A stretch of DNA of 64,000 nucleotides from Herbidospora mongoliensis (GTDB taxonomy: Bacteria > Actinomycetota > Actinomycetes > Streptosporangiales > Streptosporangiaceae). The notes under the pieces are model-generated. The model was not told the DNA's origin and made no database searches. It saw only the letters and a list, made by a program, of their open reading frames with translations. The position numbers and the translations under genes were made by a program. The DNA lies in the NCBI RefSeq assembly GCF_001570545.1, contig NZ_BBXD01000008.1:186001-250000 (forward strand), written 5' to 3'. Of this stretch, positions 8,136 to 16,697 are shown piece after piece; position 1 is the stretch's first letter; the number at the start of each line of letters is the position of its first letter.

Positions 8136-9398
8136 GTGATTGACCTGCGAACCCTACGCGAAGATCCCGACCGGCTGCGTGACTCGCAGCGCGCCCGCGG
8201 GGAGGACGACTCCGTCGTCGACACGCTGCTCTCCCTCGACGAGCGTCGTCGTAGTGCGCTCGGCTCCTTCGAGTCGATGCGCGCCGAGCAGAAGAACGTG
8301 GGCAAGTCGGTCTCCCGGGCGTCCGGTGAGGAGCGGCAGGCGCTGCTCGACCGGGCGAAGGATCTCGCGGCGCAGGTGAAGGCGGCCGAGGCGGAGGCCG
8401 AGCGGCTCGGCGCCGAGCTCGAGGCCATGGCCATGTCGGTGCCCAACATCGTCGACCCGGCCGCGCCGCACGGCGGCGAAGACGACTACGTCGTCCTCGA
8501 ACACGTCGGCACCCCCCGGGAGTTCGACTTCGCCCCGCGCGACCACCTCGAGCTGGGCGAACTGCTCGGCGCGATCGACATGGAGCGCGGCGCCAAGGTG
8601 TCGGGCTCCCGCTTCTTCTTCCTGCGCGGCGCCGGGGCCCGGCTCCAGCTCGGGCTGCTCAACATGGCCATGCAGCAGGCCATCGAGGCCGGGTTCACGC
8701 CGATGATCACTCCGGTGCTGGTCAAGCCCGAGTCGATGCAGGGCACCGGCTTCACGATCGCCCACGACAGCGAGATCTACCGGCTGCCCGAAGACGACCT
8801 CTACCTGGTCGGCACCTCCGAGGTGCCGCTCGCGGCCTACCACGCCGACGAGATCCTCGACGGCCCCCAGCTGCCCTATCGCTACGCCGGCTGGTCGTCG
8901 TGCTTCCGCCGGGAGGCCGGGTCGTACGGGAAAGACACCCGCGGCATCATCCGGGTGCACCAGTTCGACAAGGTCGAGATGTTCTCCTACTGCAAGCCGG
9001 AGGAGTCGGCCGAAGAGCACCAGCGACTGCTCGGGTGGGAGCGGCAGATGCTCGACAAGTGCGAGCTTCCCTACCGCATCATCGACACCGCCGCCGGTGA
9101 CCTCGGCATGTCGGCCGCCCGCAAGTTCGACTGCGAAGGCTGGATCCCCACGCAGGGGCGTTACCGCGAACTCAGCTCGACGTCGAACTGCACCGAGTTC
9201 CAGGCGCGCCGCCTCAAGGTGCGATTCCGCGACGACGACGGTAAGCCGCGCGTGGTCTCCACCCTGAACGGCACACTCGCCACCACCCGGTGGATTGTCG
9301 CCATTCTCGAGAACCATCAGCAGGCCGACGGTTCGGTCGTGGTTCCGAAGGCGCTGCGGCCCTTTGTCGGGCTCGACGTTCTCGAACCGGTCAAATAA
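8136..9398 (+). CDS. serS: Seryl-tRNA synthetase
   Basis: Charges tRNA-Ser; two tRNA-Ser genes occur elsewhere in this window. The 420-residue protein has the standard N-terminal antiparallel coiled-coil arm (about residues 25-100, rich in Glu/Lys/Arg) that grips the long variable arm of tRNA-Ser. The class II catalytic core follows with [14 protein letters not shown], motif 2 [23 protein letters not shown] and motif 3 around [18 protein letters not shown]. The family usually has a GLAVGR-like motif 3 and this protein has TLATTR, a variant seen in actinobacterial enzymes. Length is normal. A strong hairpin terminator follows 5 nt after the stop. Confidence 0.98.
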   Translation: MIDLRTLREDPDRLRDSQRARGEDDSVVDTLLSLDERRRSALGSFESMRAEQKNVGKSVSRASGEERQALLDRAKDLAAQVKAAEAEAERLGAELEAMAMSVPNIVDPAAPHGGEDDYVVLEHVGTPREFDFAPRDHLELGELLGAIDMERGAKVSGSRFFFLRGAGARLQLGLLNMAMQQAIEAGFTPMITPVLVKPESMQGTGFTIAHDSEIYRLPEDDLYLVGTSEVPLAAYHADEILDGPQLPYRYAGWSSCFRREAGSYGKDTRGIIRVHQFDKVEMFSYCKPEESAEEHQRLLGWERQMLDKCELPYRIIDTAAGDLGMSAARKFDCEGWIPTQGRYRELSSTSNCTEFQARRLKVRFRDDDGKPRVVSTLNGTLATTRWIVAILENHQQADGSVVVPKALRPFVGLDVLEPVK

Positions 9399-9403
9399 AC
9401 ACA

Positions 9404-9442
9404 CTGAAGGCCGGGGTTCTCGAAAAGAACTCCGGCCTTCAG
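9404..9442. terminator. Bidirectional terminator between serS and the cold-shock gene
   Basis: A nearly perfect hairpin: CTGAAGGCCGG pairs with CCGGCCTTCAG and an inner GTTCT pairs with AGAAC around a CGAAA loop. It serves two convergent genes. Confidence 0.85.
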
Positions 9443-9453
9443 GCTGTCTTGGT

Positions 9454-9657
9454 CTAAAGGGCGCGGACCTGCGAAGCCTGCGGACCCTTCGGGCCCTCAG
9501 TCACTTCGAACTCCACACGCTGACCGTCTTCGAGGTTCCGGTAACCGGAACCGGTGATGGCAGAGAAGTGCACGAACACGTCCGGCGCGCCGCCGTCGGG
9601 GGCGATGAAGCCGAAGCCCTTTTCAGCGTTGAACCACTTGACGGTTCCCTGAGCCAT
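9454..9657 (-). CDS. Cold-shock domain protein, CspA family
   Basis: A 67-residue single cold-shock domain that binds single-stranded RNA or DNA. Both RNA-binding motifs are intact: KGFGFIAP (RNP1) and VFVHFSAI (RNP2), after the usual [12 protein letters not shown] start. The ATG at 9657 has GGGAGA about 8 nt upstream; an in-frame extension to 9720 has no support. A leader of unknown length precedes it in the 240-bp gap to the divergent HAD gene, where the AT-rich segment around 9760-9800 could hold the promoter. Paralogues are usual in actinobacteria, so no specific gene symbol is given. Confidence 0.96.
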   Translation of the reverse strand: MAQGTVKWFNAEKGFGFIAPDGGAPDVFVHFSAITGSGYRNLEDGQRVEFEVTEGPKGPQASQVRAL

Positions 9658-9898
9658 TAACGCTCTCCCTAAGGAAGTGAATCTTGGGGCACACACCTCG
9701 TGAACCCCGGTGTGTCGCACAGCTCCCCGGGTGGCTCATAACAGTCAAGCTGGTTTTCGCTATCGGGAACAGCTAATACAACGCGATCCATATCTAACAC
9801 TATGAGAGCCCCAAGATGTTCCCTGTCCGGGGGAGAATTCTTGTCCTGAGATCCCCCTGTCCGGTGCGTCTCGGCGGCAGGGCAAACTGGGTCCTGTT

Positions 9899-10708
9899 AT
9901 GGCCCCACCGCGACTCATCGCCACCGATCTCGACGGCACCGCACTGCGCTCCGACGGCACCATCTCGGCCCGCACCGCCGCCGCCTTCGCCGCCGTCGAA
10001 GACTCAGGGGCGACCCTGGTTTTCGTCACCGCCCGGCCGCCGCGCTGGATGACCTCCGTCAGCCACGTCGTGAACCACCGAGGCCTGGCCATCTGCGCCA
10101 ACGGCGCACTCCTCTACGACCTCCACACCGAGTCGATCGCCGACTCCCACCTGATCGACGCGTCAGTCGTCGCCGAGACGGTCTCGCTGTTGCGGGGCGC
10201 GGTGCCTTCGCTGACCTTCTCCGTCGAGTACGAGGACGGGTACGCCTACGAGAGCGACTTCCCGCTGGGGAGCTGGGACCGGCGTTTCGGCGACGGGCGT
10301 CCGCCTGTCGCCTCCGTTCTCGGACGACCTTGCGCCAAGCTCCTCGCCTACCACCAGACGATGGCTGCCGACGATCTTTACGAGCAGGTCGTGGCGCTCG
10401 TGGGGGAGATGGTGACGCCCACCCATTCGAGCGGGCGGGCGCTGATCGAGATGAGCGCGGTGGGGGTGACCAAGGCGACGGCCCTGGCCCGGTTCGCCTC
10501 GCGTAACGGGATCACACCGGGGGACGCGGTGGCCTTCGGCGACATGCCCAACGATCTGCCGATGCTGGGGTGGGCCGGGACGTCATGGGCGGTGGCCAAC
10601 GCTCACCCTGACGTGCTGGCGGCGGTCGACCATGTGACGGCGGCCAACAACGACGACGGGGTGGCTGTCGTTTTGGAGCGCCTGTACGGGGTGACTCCCG
10701 CGGCCTGA
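9899..10708 (+). CDS. HAD-superfamily Cof-type phosphatase
   Basis: A 269-residue cytosolic hydrolase of the Cof/YidA subfamily. Motif I is IATDLDGTALRSDG, with the nucleophile D10 and acid/base D12. Motif II is the threonine in FVTARPP, and motif IV is GDAVAFGDMPNDLPML with the paired metal-binding acids. A type IIB cap lies between about residues 85 and 185. The family dephosphorylates sugar phosphates, flavin mononucleotide and similar metabolites; the substrate is unknown here. No ribosome binding site precedes the ATG, so it may be leaderless. It ends at a hairpin shared with the convergent bpa gene. Confidence 0.92.
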   Translation: MAPPRLIATDLDGTALRSDGTISARTAAAFAAVEDSGATLVFVTARPPRWMTSVSHVVNHRGLAICANGALLYDLHTESIADSHLIDASVVAETVSLLRGAVPSLTFSVEYEDGYAYESDFPLGSWDRRFGDGRPPVASVLGRPCAKLLAYHQTMAADDLYEQVVALVGEMVTPTHSSGRALIEMSAVGVTKATALARFASRNGITPGDAVAFGDMPNDLPMLGWAGTSWAVANAHPDVLAAVDHVTAANNDDGVAVVLERLYGVTPAA

Positions 10709-10733
10709 GGCGAGTGGGTCTTGACATGAAGGT

Positions 10734-10765
10734 CGGGCTGGGTGACTTGGGGGTCGCCCAGCCCG
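10734..10765. terminator. Hairpin terminator between the HAD and bpa genes
   Basis: CGGGCTGGG and CCCAGCCCG form a perfect 9-bp stem with an inner GAC/GTC extension, placed between two convergent genes. Confidence 0.65.
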
Positions 10766-10781
10766 TACAGGAAAGCGGTAT

Positions 10782-11282
10782 TTAGAGGTAGGGCCCCGAG
10801 GCGCCGCGGCCCTGGTCTTCCTGGCCCTGGGAGAAGCCGCCCGGGAGGGCGCGGCGCATCTGCTCCAGTTGGGCGCGGGCGGCCATCTGCTGGGCGAACA
10901 GGGTGGTCTGGATGCCGTGGAAGAGGCCTTCCAGCCAGCCGACGAGCTGGGCGTGGGCCACGCGGAGCTCGGCCTCGCTGGGCGGGGTGCCGTTGGTCGC
11001 GAACGGGAGCGAGAGGCGCTCCAGTTCCTCGACGAGTTCGGGGGCCAGGCCGTCTTCGAGTTCCTTGATCGAGCTCTGGTGGATCTCCATGAGACGCTTG
11101 CGGCTGGCCTCGTCGAGGGGGGCCGCGCGGACCTCTTCGAGAAGCTGGCGGATCATGCTGCCGATCCGCATCACCTTCGCGGGCTGTTCCACCAGGTCGG
11201 CGACCGACCGCTCTTCACCTTCCGGCGCTTCTTCCCCGGACGGAAGAACCACGACGTGTGGAGTGCTCTCGTCAGCGTTCAT
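10782..11282 (-). CDS. bpa: Bacterial proteasome activator
   Basis: An ATP-independent ring-forming activator that opens the gate of the actinobacterial 20S proteasome. The 166-residue protein has an acidic flexible N-terminus, the long helical bundle (about residues 30-145; DLVEQPAKVMRIGSMIRQLLEEVRAAPLDE, LEGLFHGIQTTLFAQQMAARAQL) and a glycine-rich tail that ends in GPYL. In the known family (Bpa/PafE, DUF2587) the tail ends in a similar GQYL motif that docks on the proteasome alpha ring. The ATG at 11282 lies 5 nt after the qor stop codon, with GAGGG overlapping it, so translation is probably coupled to qor. A TAGGTT box 7 nt upstream could also give a leaderless mRNA. Proteasome genes themselves are not in the window. 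Confidence 0.93.
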   Translation of the reverse strand: MNADESTPHVVVLPSGEEAPEGEERSVADLVEQPAKVMRIGSMIRQLLEEVRAAPLDEASRKRLMEIHQSSIKELEDGLAPELVEELERLSLPFATNGTPPSEAELRVAHAQLVGWLEGLFHGIQTTLFAQQMAARAQLEQMRRALPGGFSQGQEDQGRGASGPYL

Positions 11283-11287
11283 ATCCC

Positions 11288-12247
11288 TCAACCTACTAGC
11301 AGGATCTTGCCGATGTGGTCCCCGGCTTCGAGCATCCGATGGGCCTCCGCAGCGTGTTCCATCGGTATCTCAGCGTGGATGACGGGACTGATCGCACCCG
11401 CGCTGACCAGCGGCCAGACACTGTCGGTCACACCCCGGCAGATCACGCCCTTCTCGTCGGGTGTACGACTCCGTAGCGCCGACGCCATGACGGTCGCACG
11501 CTTCCGCAGCAGCGCGGCGATGTCGAGTTCGCCCTTGGTGCCACCCTGCATCCCGATGATGGTCAGACGTCCACCTTTGGCGAGGATCGCGACGTTGGAT
11601 TTGAGGTATTTGGCGCCCATGATGTCGAGGATCACGTCGGGGCGATCGTCTTCGAGTACCTGGGAGAAATCTTCCACTCGGTAGTTGATTCCTCTATCCG
11701 CGCCGAGTGCCAGACACCGCTCGACCTTCGCCTCCGAGCCGGCCGTGACGATCACCCGCGATCCGAAGGCCTTGGCGAGCTGGATCGCCATCGTGCCGAT
11801 GCCGCTCGCGCCGCCGTGGACGAGCAGGGTTTCGCCCTTTCGCAGGCGGGCAGCCATGAAGACGTTGGCCCAGACCGTGCACGCCACTTCGGGCAGCGCG
11901 GCCGATTCAGCCAGGGAGGTGGGGGCGGGCATCACTTGTTGCCACGGAACTGCCACCTTTTCGGCATACCCGCCGCCGGCGAGGAGCGCGGTGACCTCGT
12001 CACCTACCGTGAGGGTGTCAACACCCTCACCTACCTCGCTGATCACCCCAGAACATTCCATCCCGGGAATTTCAGACGCACCGGGTGGAGGCGGGTAGAG
12101 TCCTTGCCGCTGCAGAAGATCGGCTCGATTCACCGCTGACGCAGTGATCTCAATCACCACTTCACCTCGGGCGGGAACCGGATCTGGCACCTCGCGCCAC
12201 TCCAGAACGCCGGGCCCACCGGGGCTAGAAATCACGATCGCACGCAT
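11288..12247 (-). CDS. NAD(P)H:quinone oxidoreductase, zeta-crystallin/PIG3-type
   Basis: A 319-residue zinc-free medium-chain reductase. The N-terminal GroES-like half contains ASAVNRADLLQRQGLYPPPPGAS, a hallmark of the PIG3/quinone-oxidoreductase branch, and lacks the cysteine ligands of alcohol dehydrogenases. The Rossmann half has LLVHGGASGIGTMAIQLAKAFG for NADPH binding. It probably reduces quinones or enones with NADPH. The long in-frame extension to 12454 is rejected because ATG 12247 begins the conserved MRAIVISSPGGP and is preceded by a TACTTT box at leaderless distance. It forms an operon with bpa downstream, a pairing that suggests a redox or protein-damage response. Confidence 0.94.
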   Translation of the reverse strand: MRAIVISSPGGPGVLEWREVPDPVPARGEVVIEITASAVNRADLLQRQGLYPPPPGASEIPGMECSGVISEVGEGVDTLTVGDEVTALLAGGGYAEKVAVPWQQVMPAPTSLAESAALPEVACTVWANVFMAARLRKGETLLVHGGASGIGTMAIQLAKAFGSRVIVTAGSEAKVERCLALGADRGINYRVEDFSQVLEDDRPDVILDIMGAKYLKSNVAILAKGGRLTIIGMQGGTKGELDIAALLRKRATVMASALRSRTPDEKGVICRGVTDSVWPLVSAGAISPVIHAEIPMEHAAEAHRMLEAGDHIGKILLVG

Positions 12248-12254
12248 GTGACCT

Positions 12255-12260
12255 AAAGTA
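12255..12260 (-). promoter_or_regulatory. -10 box (TACTTT) of the qor-bpa operon
   Basis: Read on the minus strand, TACTTT is followed by 7 nt and then the ATG at 12247. There is no Shine-Dalgarno sequence. Confidence 0.45.
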
Positions 12261-12362
12261 ACCGAGCAGCCAACTCGACGGTTGGCCGCGTTCGCCTGTA
12301 TACGGGGCGCTAATCTGCAATGTGTTTGCTGCCCCTTTAGCCCATCCCGAGGGGGAAACACG

Positions 12363-14528
12363 GTGGCACGACACGATCGTGAGGATCCCCACTCGCTCGA
12401 AGACCAGCTGGCCTGGCTCGACGCGATCAAGGAGATGCCCGACGAGGTCGACATCGCGGTATCCGCGGTGACGGCGTCATCTCTGGCCGCTCCACAGCCT
12501 GCGCCGCCGACGGACGAGGTGCCTTCGCCCTACCCGAAGGACCCCTGGCGGTCGGTTCCGGCCGAGCCGGCGCCGTTCCGGGCTGTCGCCGCGGCTGAAG
12601 AGCCACCCGCTTCCGACAGCGGGGTGGAGACACTTGATCCGTTGCCGTTCGGAAACGGGCGCGGGGCGTTCGCCGACACACCGGTCGACACCGACTCCTA
12701 CAACGTGGGGGCGTTCGGGGAGCGGCTTCCCGCCGAGCCTGACGGTTCCGACGAGCCGGTACGGGGCTGGCTCGAGCCGGCCATTCCCGTGCACGACGAA
12801 CCGGCCGAGTCGGGACGATTCCCGCGGCCGGACGCGGAGACGGGACGATTCTCACCGGAGACGGTCGCGGATCTTGGACGGTCATCGGAGTCCGACTCCG
12901 GTGGCTTCAGGGTCTCGCGCCCCGACAGTGACTCCGGGGGCTTCGGGTTCTCGCGTACCGAAGGCGACTCCGGCGGCTTCGGGTTCTCCCGCGCCGACGA
13001 GGACTCCGGGGCTTTCGGGTTCTCCCGCACCGACACCGACCGGGTTTCGCGGCCCGAGAGTGACTCAGGCGGCTTCAGGGTCTCCCGCCCCGACAGTGAC
13101 TCCGGCGGCTTCGGGCGCTCGGACTCCGACTCGGGCCCCTTCCGCGTTGCTCCGGAGTCCGGGGGCGCTTTCGGGCGCACGGACTTCTCGCGCCCCGACA
13201 ACGAATCCGGGCGGTTCTCCTGGCCCGGCACGGAGGCCGAGGAGACCCCGGCCGCCGAGGACACCGACCCCGGCGACCGGTTCCGTCCCATCCGGGACGC
13301 CGACGAGCCGTTAAGAGGCTCGCTGCGAGACAACCTCAACCAGTCGGCCGAAGCCGCAGCCGGACCCGGAGAGGCCTTCCGATCGTCTGCGCGGGAGGCG
13401 CTGGAGTCGTACACGAGAGAAGTTCAGCCGCCGCTCTCGGAGTCGCGGGAGATCGCGGAGCGGGAGCCCTACCAGGCTCGGCGTCGGCAGCCCGACAACC
13501 TGCCCGCCCCGGCCTTCACCTCGACGTCACGGGCCCTGGTGCCCCGCTCGACGAAGCCGCCTCCCGACAGCCTCGACCCCGCGACCCTCCTCAAGGGGCG
13601 CAAGGACGGGCCGGCCACCGGCTGGCGACGGGTGATATTCAAGGCGACGGCCGGGTTGATAAAACCCGGTGAAGCGCCCGAGGTCCGCAAGCGGGCCGAA
13701 CTGGTGGCGCGGGCGCGCACTCCCGTCTCGGCCGGGCACCACCGCGTGGCCGTGCTGAGCCTCAAGGGCGGCGTCGGCAAGACGACCACGACCGTGGGCC
13801 TCGGCGCGACGCTGGCACAGGTGCGCGGCGACCGCGTGATCGCCGTCGACGCCAACCCCGACCGTGGAACGCTCTCGGACAAGGTGGAGCTGGAGACGTC
13901 GGCGACCATCCGCGACCTGCTGAACGAGCGCGGGGACATCCGGCGGTACGTGGACATCCGGGCCTTCACCTCACAGACGCCCTCCAGGCTGGAGATTCTC
14001 GGCTCTGACCGGGACCCTTCCGTGTCCGAGGCGTTCTCCGCCGAGGACTACCAGTCGGTTTCGACCGTCCTGGAGAACTTCTACTCCATCGCCATCACCG
14101 ACTGCGGGACGGGCCTGCTGCACTCGGCCATGTCCGGCGTGCTGGGGCTGGCTGACCAGCTCGTCCTGGTGAGCAGTCCTTCTGTGGACGGGGCTCGGGC
14201 GGCGTCGGCGACGCTGGACTGGCTGGAGGCTCACCACTACGGGGACCTGGTCAAGTCGGCGACTGTGGTGCTGTGCAGCGTACGGCCCCGGTCCAAGTCG
14301 ACTGTGGACCTGAAGCGGCTTGAGGCGCACTTCGCGGCTCGGTGCCGGGCTGTTGTCCGGGTGCCCTATGACCCGCACCTTGAGGAAGGGGCGGAGATCG
14401 ATCTGGAGCGGCTGCAGGAGCCTACTCGGGCTGCTTTCCTGAGGCTGGCTGCTTGCGTGGGGGATGGGTTCGCGGGGGCGCCTGGGGTTGGGGAGCGGCG
14501 GTACTCCGAGATTCCTGACCACATCTGA
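12363..14528 (+). CDS. MinD/ParA-like ATPase with long repetitive N-terminal region
   Basis: A 721-residue protein. GTG 12363 is preceded by GAGGGGG at about 9 nt. Residues 1-440 are disordered, acidic and proline-rich; between about 175 and 285 there are roughly ten degenerate repeats of the type SDSGGFGFSRPD. The C-terminal third is a SIMIBI ATPase: Walker A LKGGVGKTTTT at about 466-476 (deviant Walker, as in MinD/ParA), VIAVDANPDRGTLSDK, and ITDCGTGLLHSAM as Walker B. The domain order resembles the MinD-like proteins associated with type VII secretion (EspI-like) and polar positioning in actinobacteria, but no ESX genes are present. The switch-I aspartate is conserved. A hairpin and tRNA-Ser follow. 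Confidence 0.85.
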   Translation: MARHDREDPHSLEDQLAWLDAIKEMPDEVDIAVSAVTASSLAAPQPAPPTDEVPSPYPKDPWRSVPAEPAPFRAVAAAEEPPASDSGVETLDPLPFGNGRGAFADTPVDTDSYNVGAFGERLPAEPDGSDEPVRGWLEPAIPVHDEPAESGRFPRPDAETGRFSPETVADLGRSSESDSGGFRVSRPDSDSGGFGFSRTEGDSGGFGFSRADEDSGAFGFSRTDTDRVSRPESDSGGFRVSRPDSDSGGFGRSDSDSGPFRVAPESGGAFGRTDFSRPDNESGRFSWPGTEAEETPAAEDTDPGDRFRPIRDADEPLRGSLRDNLNQSAEAAAGPGEAFRSSAREALESYTREVQPPLSESREIAEREPYQARRRQPDNLPAPAFTSTSRALVPRSTKPPPDSLDPATLLKGRKDGPATGWRRVIFKATAGLIKPGEAPEVRKRAELVARARTPVSAGHHRVAVLSLKGGVGKTTTTVGLGATLAQVRGDRVIAVDANPDRGTLSDKVELETSATIRDLLNERGDIRRYVDIRAFTSQTPSRLEILGSDRDPSVSEAFSAEDYQSVSTVLENFYSIAITDCGTGLLHSAMSGVLGLADQLVLVSSPSVDGARAASATLDWLEAHHYGDLVKSATVVLCSVRPRSKSTVDLKRLEAHFAARCRAVVRVPYDPHLEEGAEIDLERLQEPTRAAFLRLAACVGDGFAGAPGVGERRYSEIPDHI

Positions 14529-14536
14529 TGGCGTGG

Positions 14537-14566
14537 CTCTCCCGTCCTCTGGTGGGGGCGGGAGAG
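14537..14566 (+). terminator. Hairpin after the MinD-like gene
   Basis: CTCTCCCG (14537-14544) pairs with CGGGAGAG (14559-14566) 9 nt after the stop codon, upstream of tRNA-Ser. Confidence 0.55.
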
Positions 14567-14606
14567 AGTAGGGTTGCGTTTTGAAACCCCTCTTGTGGGG
14601 GGTTCT

Positions 14607-14695
14607 GGAGAGCTCGCCTAGTGGACGATGGCGGCGGTCTTGAAAACCGCTAGGGGTGGCGACATTCCTCGTGGGTTCGAATCCCACGCTCTCCG
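14607..14695 (+). tRNA. tRNA-Ser(TGA)
   Basis: Acceptor GGAGAGC pairs with GCTCTCC, followed by discriminator G. The anticodon arm GCGGT-CTTGAAA-ACCGC places anticodon TGA at 14641-14643. A long variable arm (about 14650-14672) and the T arm GTGGGTTCGAATCCCAC confirm the serine class. The terminal CCA is not encoded. It reads UCA and wobble UCN codons. Confidence 0.95.
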
Positions 14696-14697
14696 CC

Positions 14698-15152
14698 TAG
14701 CTTGGAAATATGGTCTGGCCTGGGTGATCATTCCCTGGGCGTGCACGGGGTGATCTTGACCTCATTCGCCTCACCTCTCCCACGAGTGGACCACCGAACC
14801 GGTGGCCCGCACCTTGGCCGTTGGTTCCCGGTCTCCGGCGATGACTCGCTCTCGGATGGCCGAGCTTCGGCGGGCCGGACGTCGGCAGCCCGGCGACGCC
14901 CCTGACCTCCCGGGCGCCGACCAAGAAATCACCTCATTTGCTTGAAATCGGTAATGGATTCGGTAAATCGGTATGGGCTCAGTTGTCGATGTTGAGTACA
15001 CATAGAGGGATAAAGACGGAAGGACGGGCTTCTGGCCCACGAACGCACCAACACCATGGCGGTAGGGCAGGAGCTGGAACGCCGAATTCTCCGGGGAGGC
15101 CGTCGAAGCAGCCGGCGCCGGACGTCGAGTTCAGAGGACGGAGGGCGCGCGG
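14698..15152. other. Intergenic stretch without a convincing gene
   Basis: Short open frames here have no ribosome binding sites or recognisable content. The right part (about 14935-15030) is unusually AT-rich and is the likely promoter region of the following kinase gene, although no clear -35/-10 pair can be chosen. Confidence 0.4.
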
Positions 15153-16565
15153 GTGGTGAGTTCGAACCACAGGCGCGGCAAGGCGACGCAGCCGCGTACC
15201 GGGGAGCCCGCCGCCCCGTTCATCCCGGCCGCACCGGCTGCCGTGAGCGAGAGGTGGCTGCTCGCCGTGAGCGAGCCGGGAATGGGCCGGCTCGCCCTGC
15301 GGGCACGCGAACGGCTCAACCTGCTGTGCGACGCCGGCTCCCACATCGGCACCTCACTGGACGTTACCCGGACCGCCGAAGAACTGACCGAGATCGCCGT
15401 CCCGCGGTTCGCCGACTACGCCGGAGTCGATCTGTACGACGGGGTGCTGCGGGGACAGGAGCCCACCACCCCTGAGGAGGTTCTCCGCCGGGCCGCCTTC
15501 GCGGGTATACGAGAGGGCTCGGGTCTGCATCCGGTCGACGCGCCGATTCTGCTGCTTCCCTCCACGCCGCAGGCTCGCAGCATGGCCACAGGGCAGCCGG
15601 TGATCGAACCGGTGCTGTCCACTGACATCGGCTGGCTGGCGCAAGATCCCGAACGTGGGCGGACAGCGTGCGAGCACGGCATCCACTCCCTCGTGGCGGT
15701 GCCTATGCGGGCCCGCGGCATGACACTCGGTGTGGTCAGTTTCTACCGCTCCGCGGCCAGGAACCCGTTCGAGGAGGACGACCTCGCCCTGGCCGAGGAA
15801 CTGGTCAACCGCGCGGCGGTGTGCGTCGACAACGCCCGCCGCTACGCCCATGAGCGCGCGATCACCAGAGAACTGGAGGACGCCACCACGTCACTGCGGC
15901 ATTCGCTCGACCACCAGCGGCGGTTCACCGCCGACGCCTCCCACGAACTGCGCACTCCGCTGGCGGGACTGCGGATCCAGCTGGAGGAGGCCCAGCTCCA
16001 CCCTGATCAGACCGATCTCGCCGACCTGCTCCGCCACGCGCTGACCGATGTCGACCGGCTACAGGCCATCCTCACCGACCTGCTCTCGCTGGCCAGGAGC
16101 GAGGCCCGCCCGCTCACCGCCTTGGAGCCCGTGGACCTGGCCGAACTCGTCGAAGCCGACATCGCCCGGCGGATCGGTGATCCTCACCCGGTACGGCTCG
16201 ACCTCGTCCCCGGCGCGCTGGCCGACGTCGTCCACATTCAGATCTGCCGGGTGCTGAACAACCTGCTGAACAACGCGCAACGGCACGCCGCACACCGCGT
16301 CACGGTGGCGGTGCGCCGCACCGGCGACATCGCGGAGCTCAGCGTCATCGACGACGGCCCGGGCGTCCGCGCGTCGGAACGCGAGCACATCTTCCAGCCC
16401 TTCACCCGGCTGGACAGCGCCCGCAGCCGCGATCGCGGCGGCACCGGACTCGGCCTGGCCATCGCCCGCGACATCGCCCGGGCTCATCACGGCACCCTCC
16501 ACGTCGAGGACGCGGCCCCCACCGGGGCACGCTTCGTCCTGCGCCTCCCGCTGGCCGGGACGTGA
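15153..16565 (+). CDS. GAF-domain sensor histidine kinase without adjacent regulator
   Basis: A 470-residue cytosolic kinase. Residues 50-230 form a GAF-type sensor beginning RLNLLCDAGSHIGTSLDVTRTAEELTEIAVPRFADY, a sequence style otherwise typical of Streptomyces PAS/GAF-SpoIIE phosphatases. The dimerisation helix carries the phospho-acceptor His264 in DASHELRTPL. The ATP domain is complete: N box NNLLNNAQRH, G1 VIDDGPGV and G2 GGTGLGLAIARDIA. GTG 15153 has GGAGGG about 8 nt upstream. No response regulator is adjacent, so it is an orphan kinase. Its catalytic half closely resembles that of the kinase at 50955, while the sensor half is entirely different, suggesting domain shuffling. Confidence 0.9.
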   Translation: MVSSNHRRGKATQPRTGEPAAPFIPAAPAAVSERWLLAVSEPGMGRLALRARERLNLLCDAGSHIGTSLDVTRTAEELTEIAVPRFADYAGVDLYDGVLRGQEPTTPEEVLRRAAFAGIREGSGLHPVDAPILLLPSTPQARSMATGQPVIEPVLSTDIGWLAQDPERGRTACEHGIHSLVAVPMRARGMTLGVVSFYRSAARNPFEEDDLALAEELVNRAAVCVDNARRYAHERAITRELEDATTSLRHSLDHQRRFTADASHELRTPLAGLRIQLEEAQLHPDQTDLADLLRHALTDVDRLQAILTDLLSLARSEARPLTALEPVDLAELVEADIARRIGDPHPVRLDLVPGALADVVHIQICRVLNNLLNNAQRHAAHRVTVAVRRTGDIAELSVIDDGPGVRASEREHIFQPFTRLDSARSRDRGGTGLGLAIARDIARAHHGTLHVEDAAPTGARFVLRLPLAGT

Positions 16566-16697
16566 TTCTTTGCCCGTCCAGCATGAATATTTACCCGGCT
16601 CATGCATTAACTCGCGCTACTCAGATTTATCGTGAAATGTTGCGACAGTCCGTGCGGCGGCCTTTTCTCGCGGACAGGCGAGAACCATGGAGTTGAA

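Noticed and set aside
12886-13215. CRISPR-like array
   Set aside because: The repeats are in frame, degenerate and encode SDSGGF-type peptides; there are no regular spacers, and no CRISPR array was seen anywhere in the window.
15150-15180. Possible T-arm of a tRNA (GAGTTCGAACCAC)
   Set aside because: The flanks do not form a 5-bp stem in the right register and no acceptor or anticodon arm is nearby.
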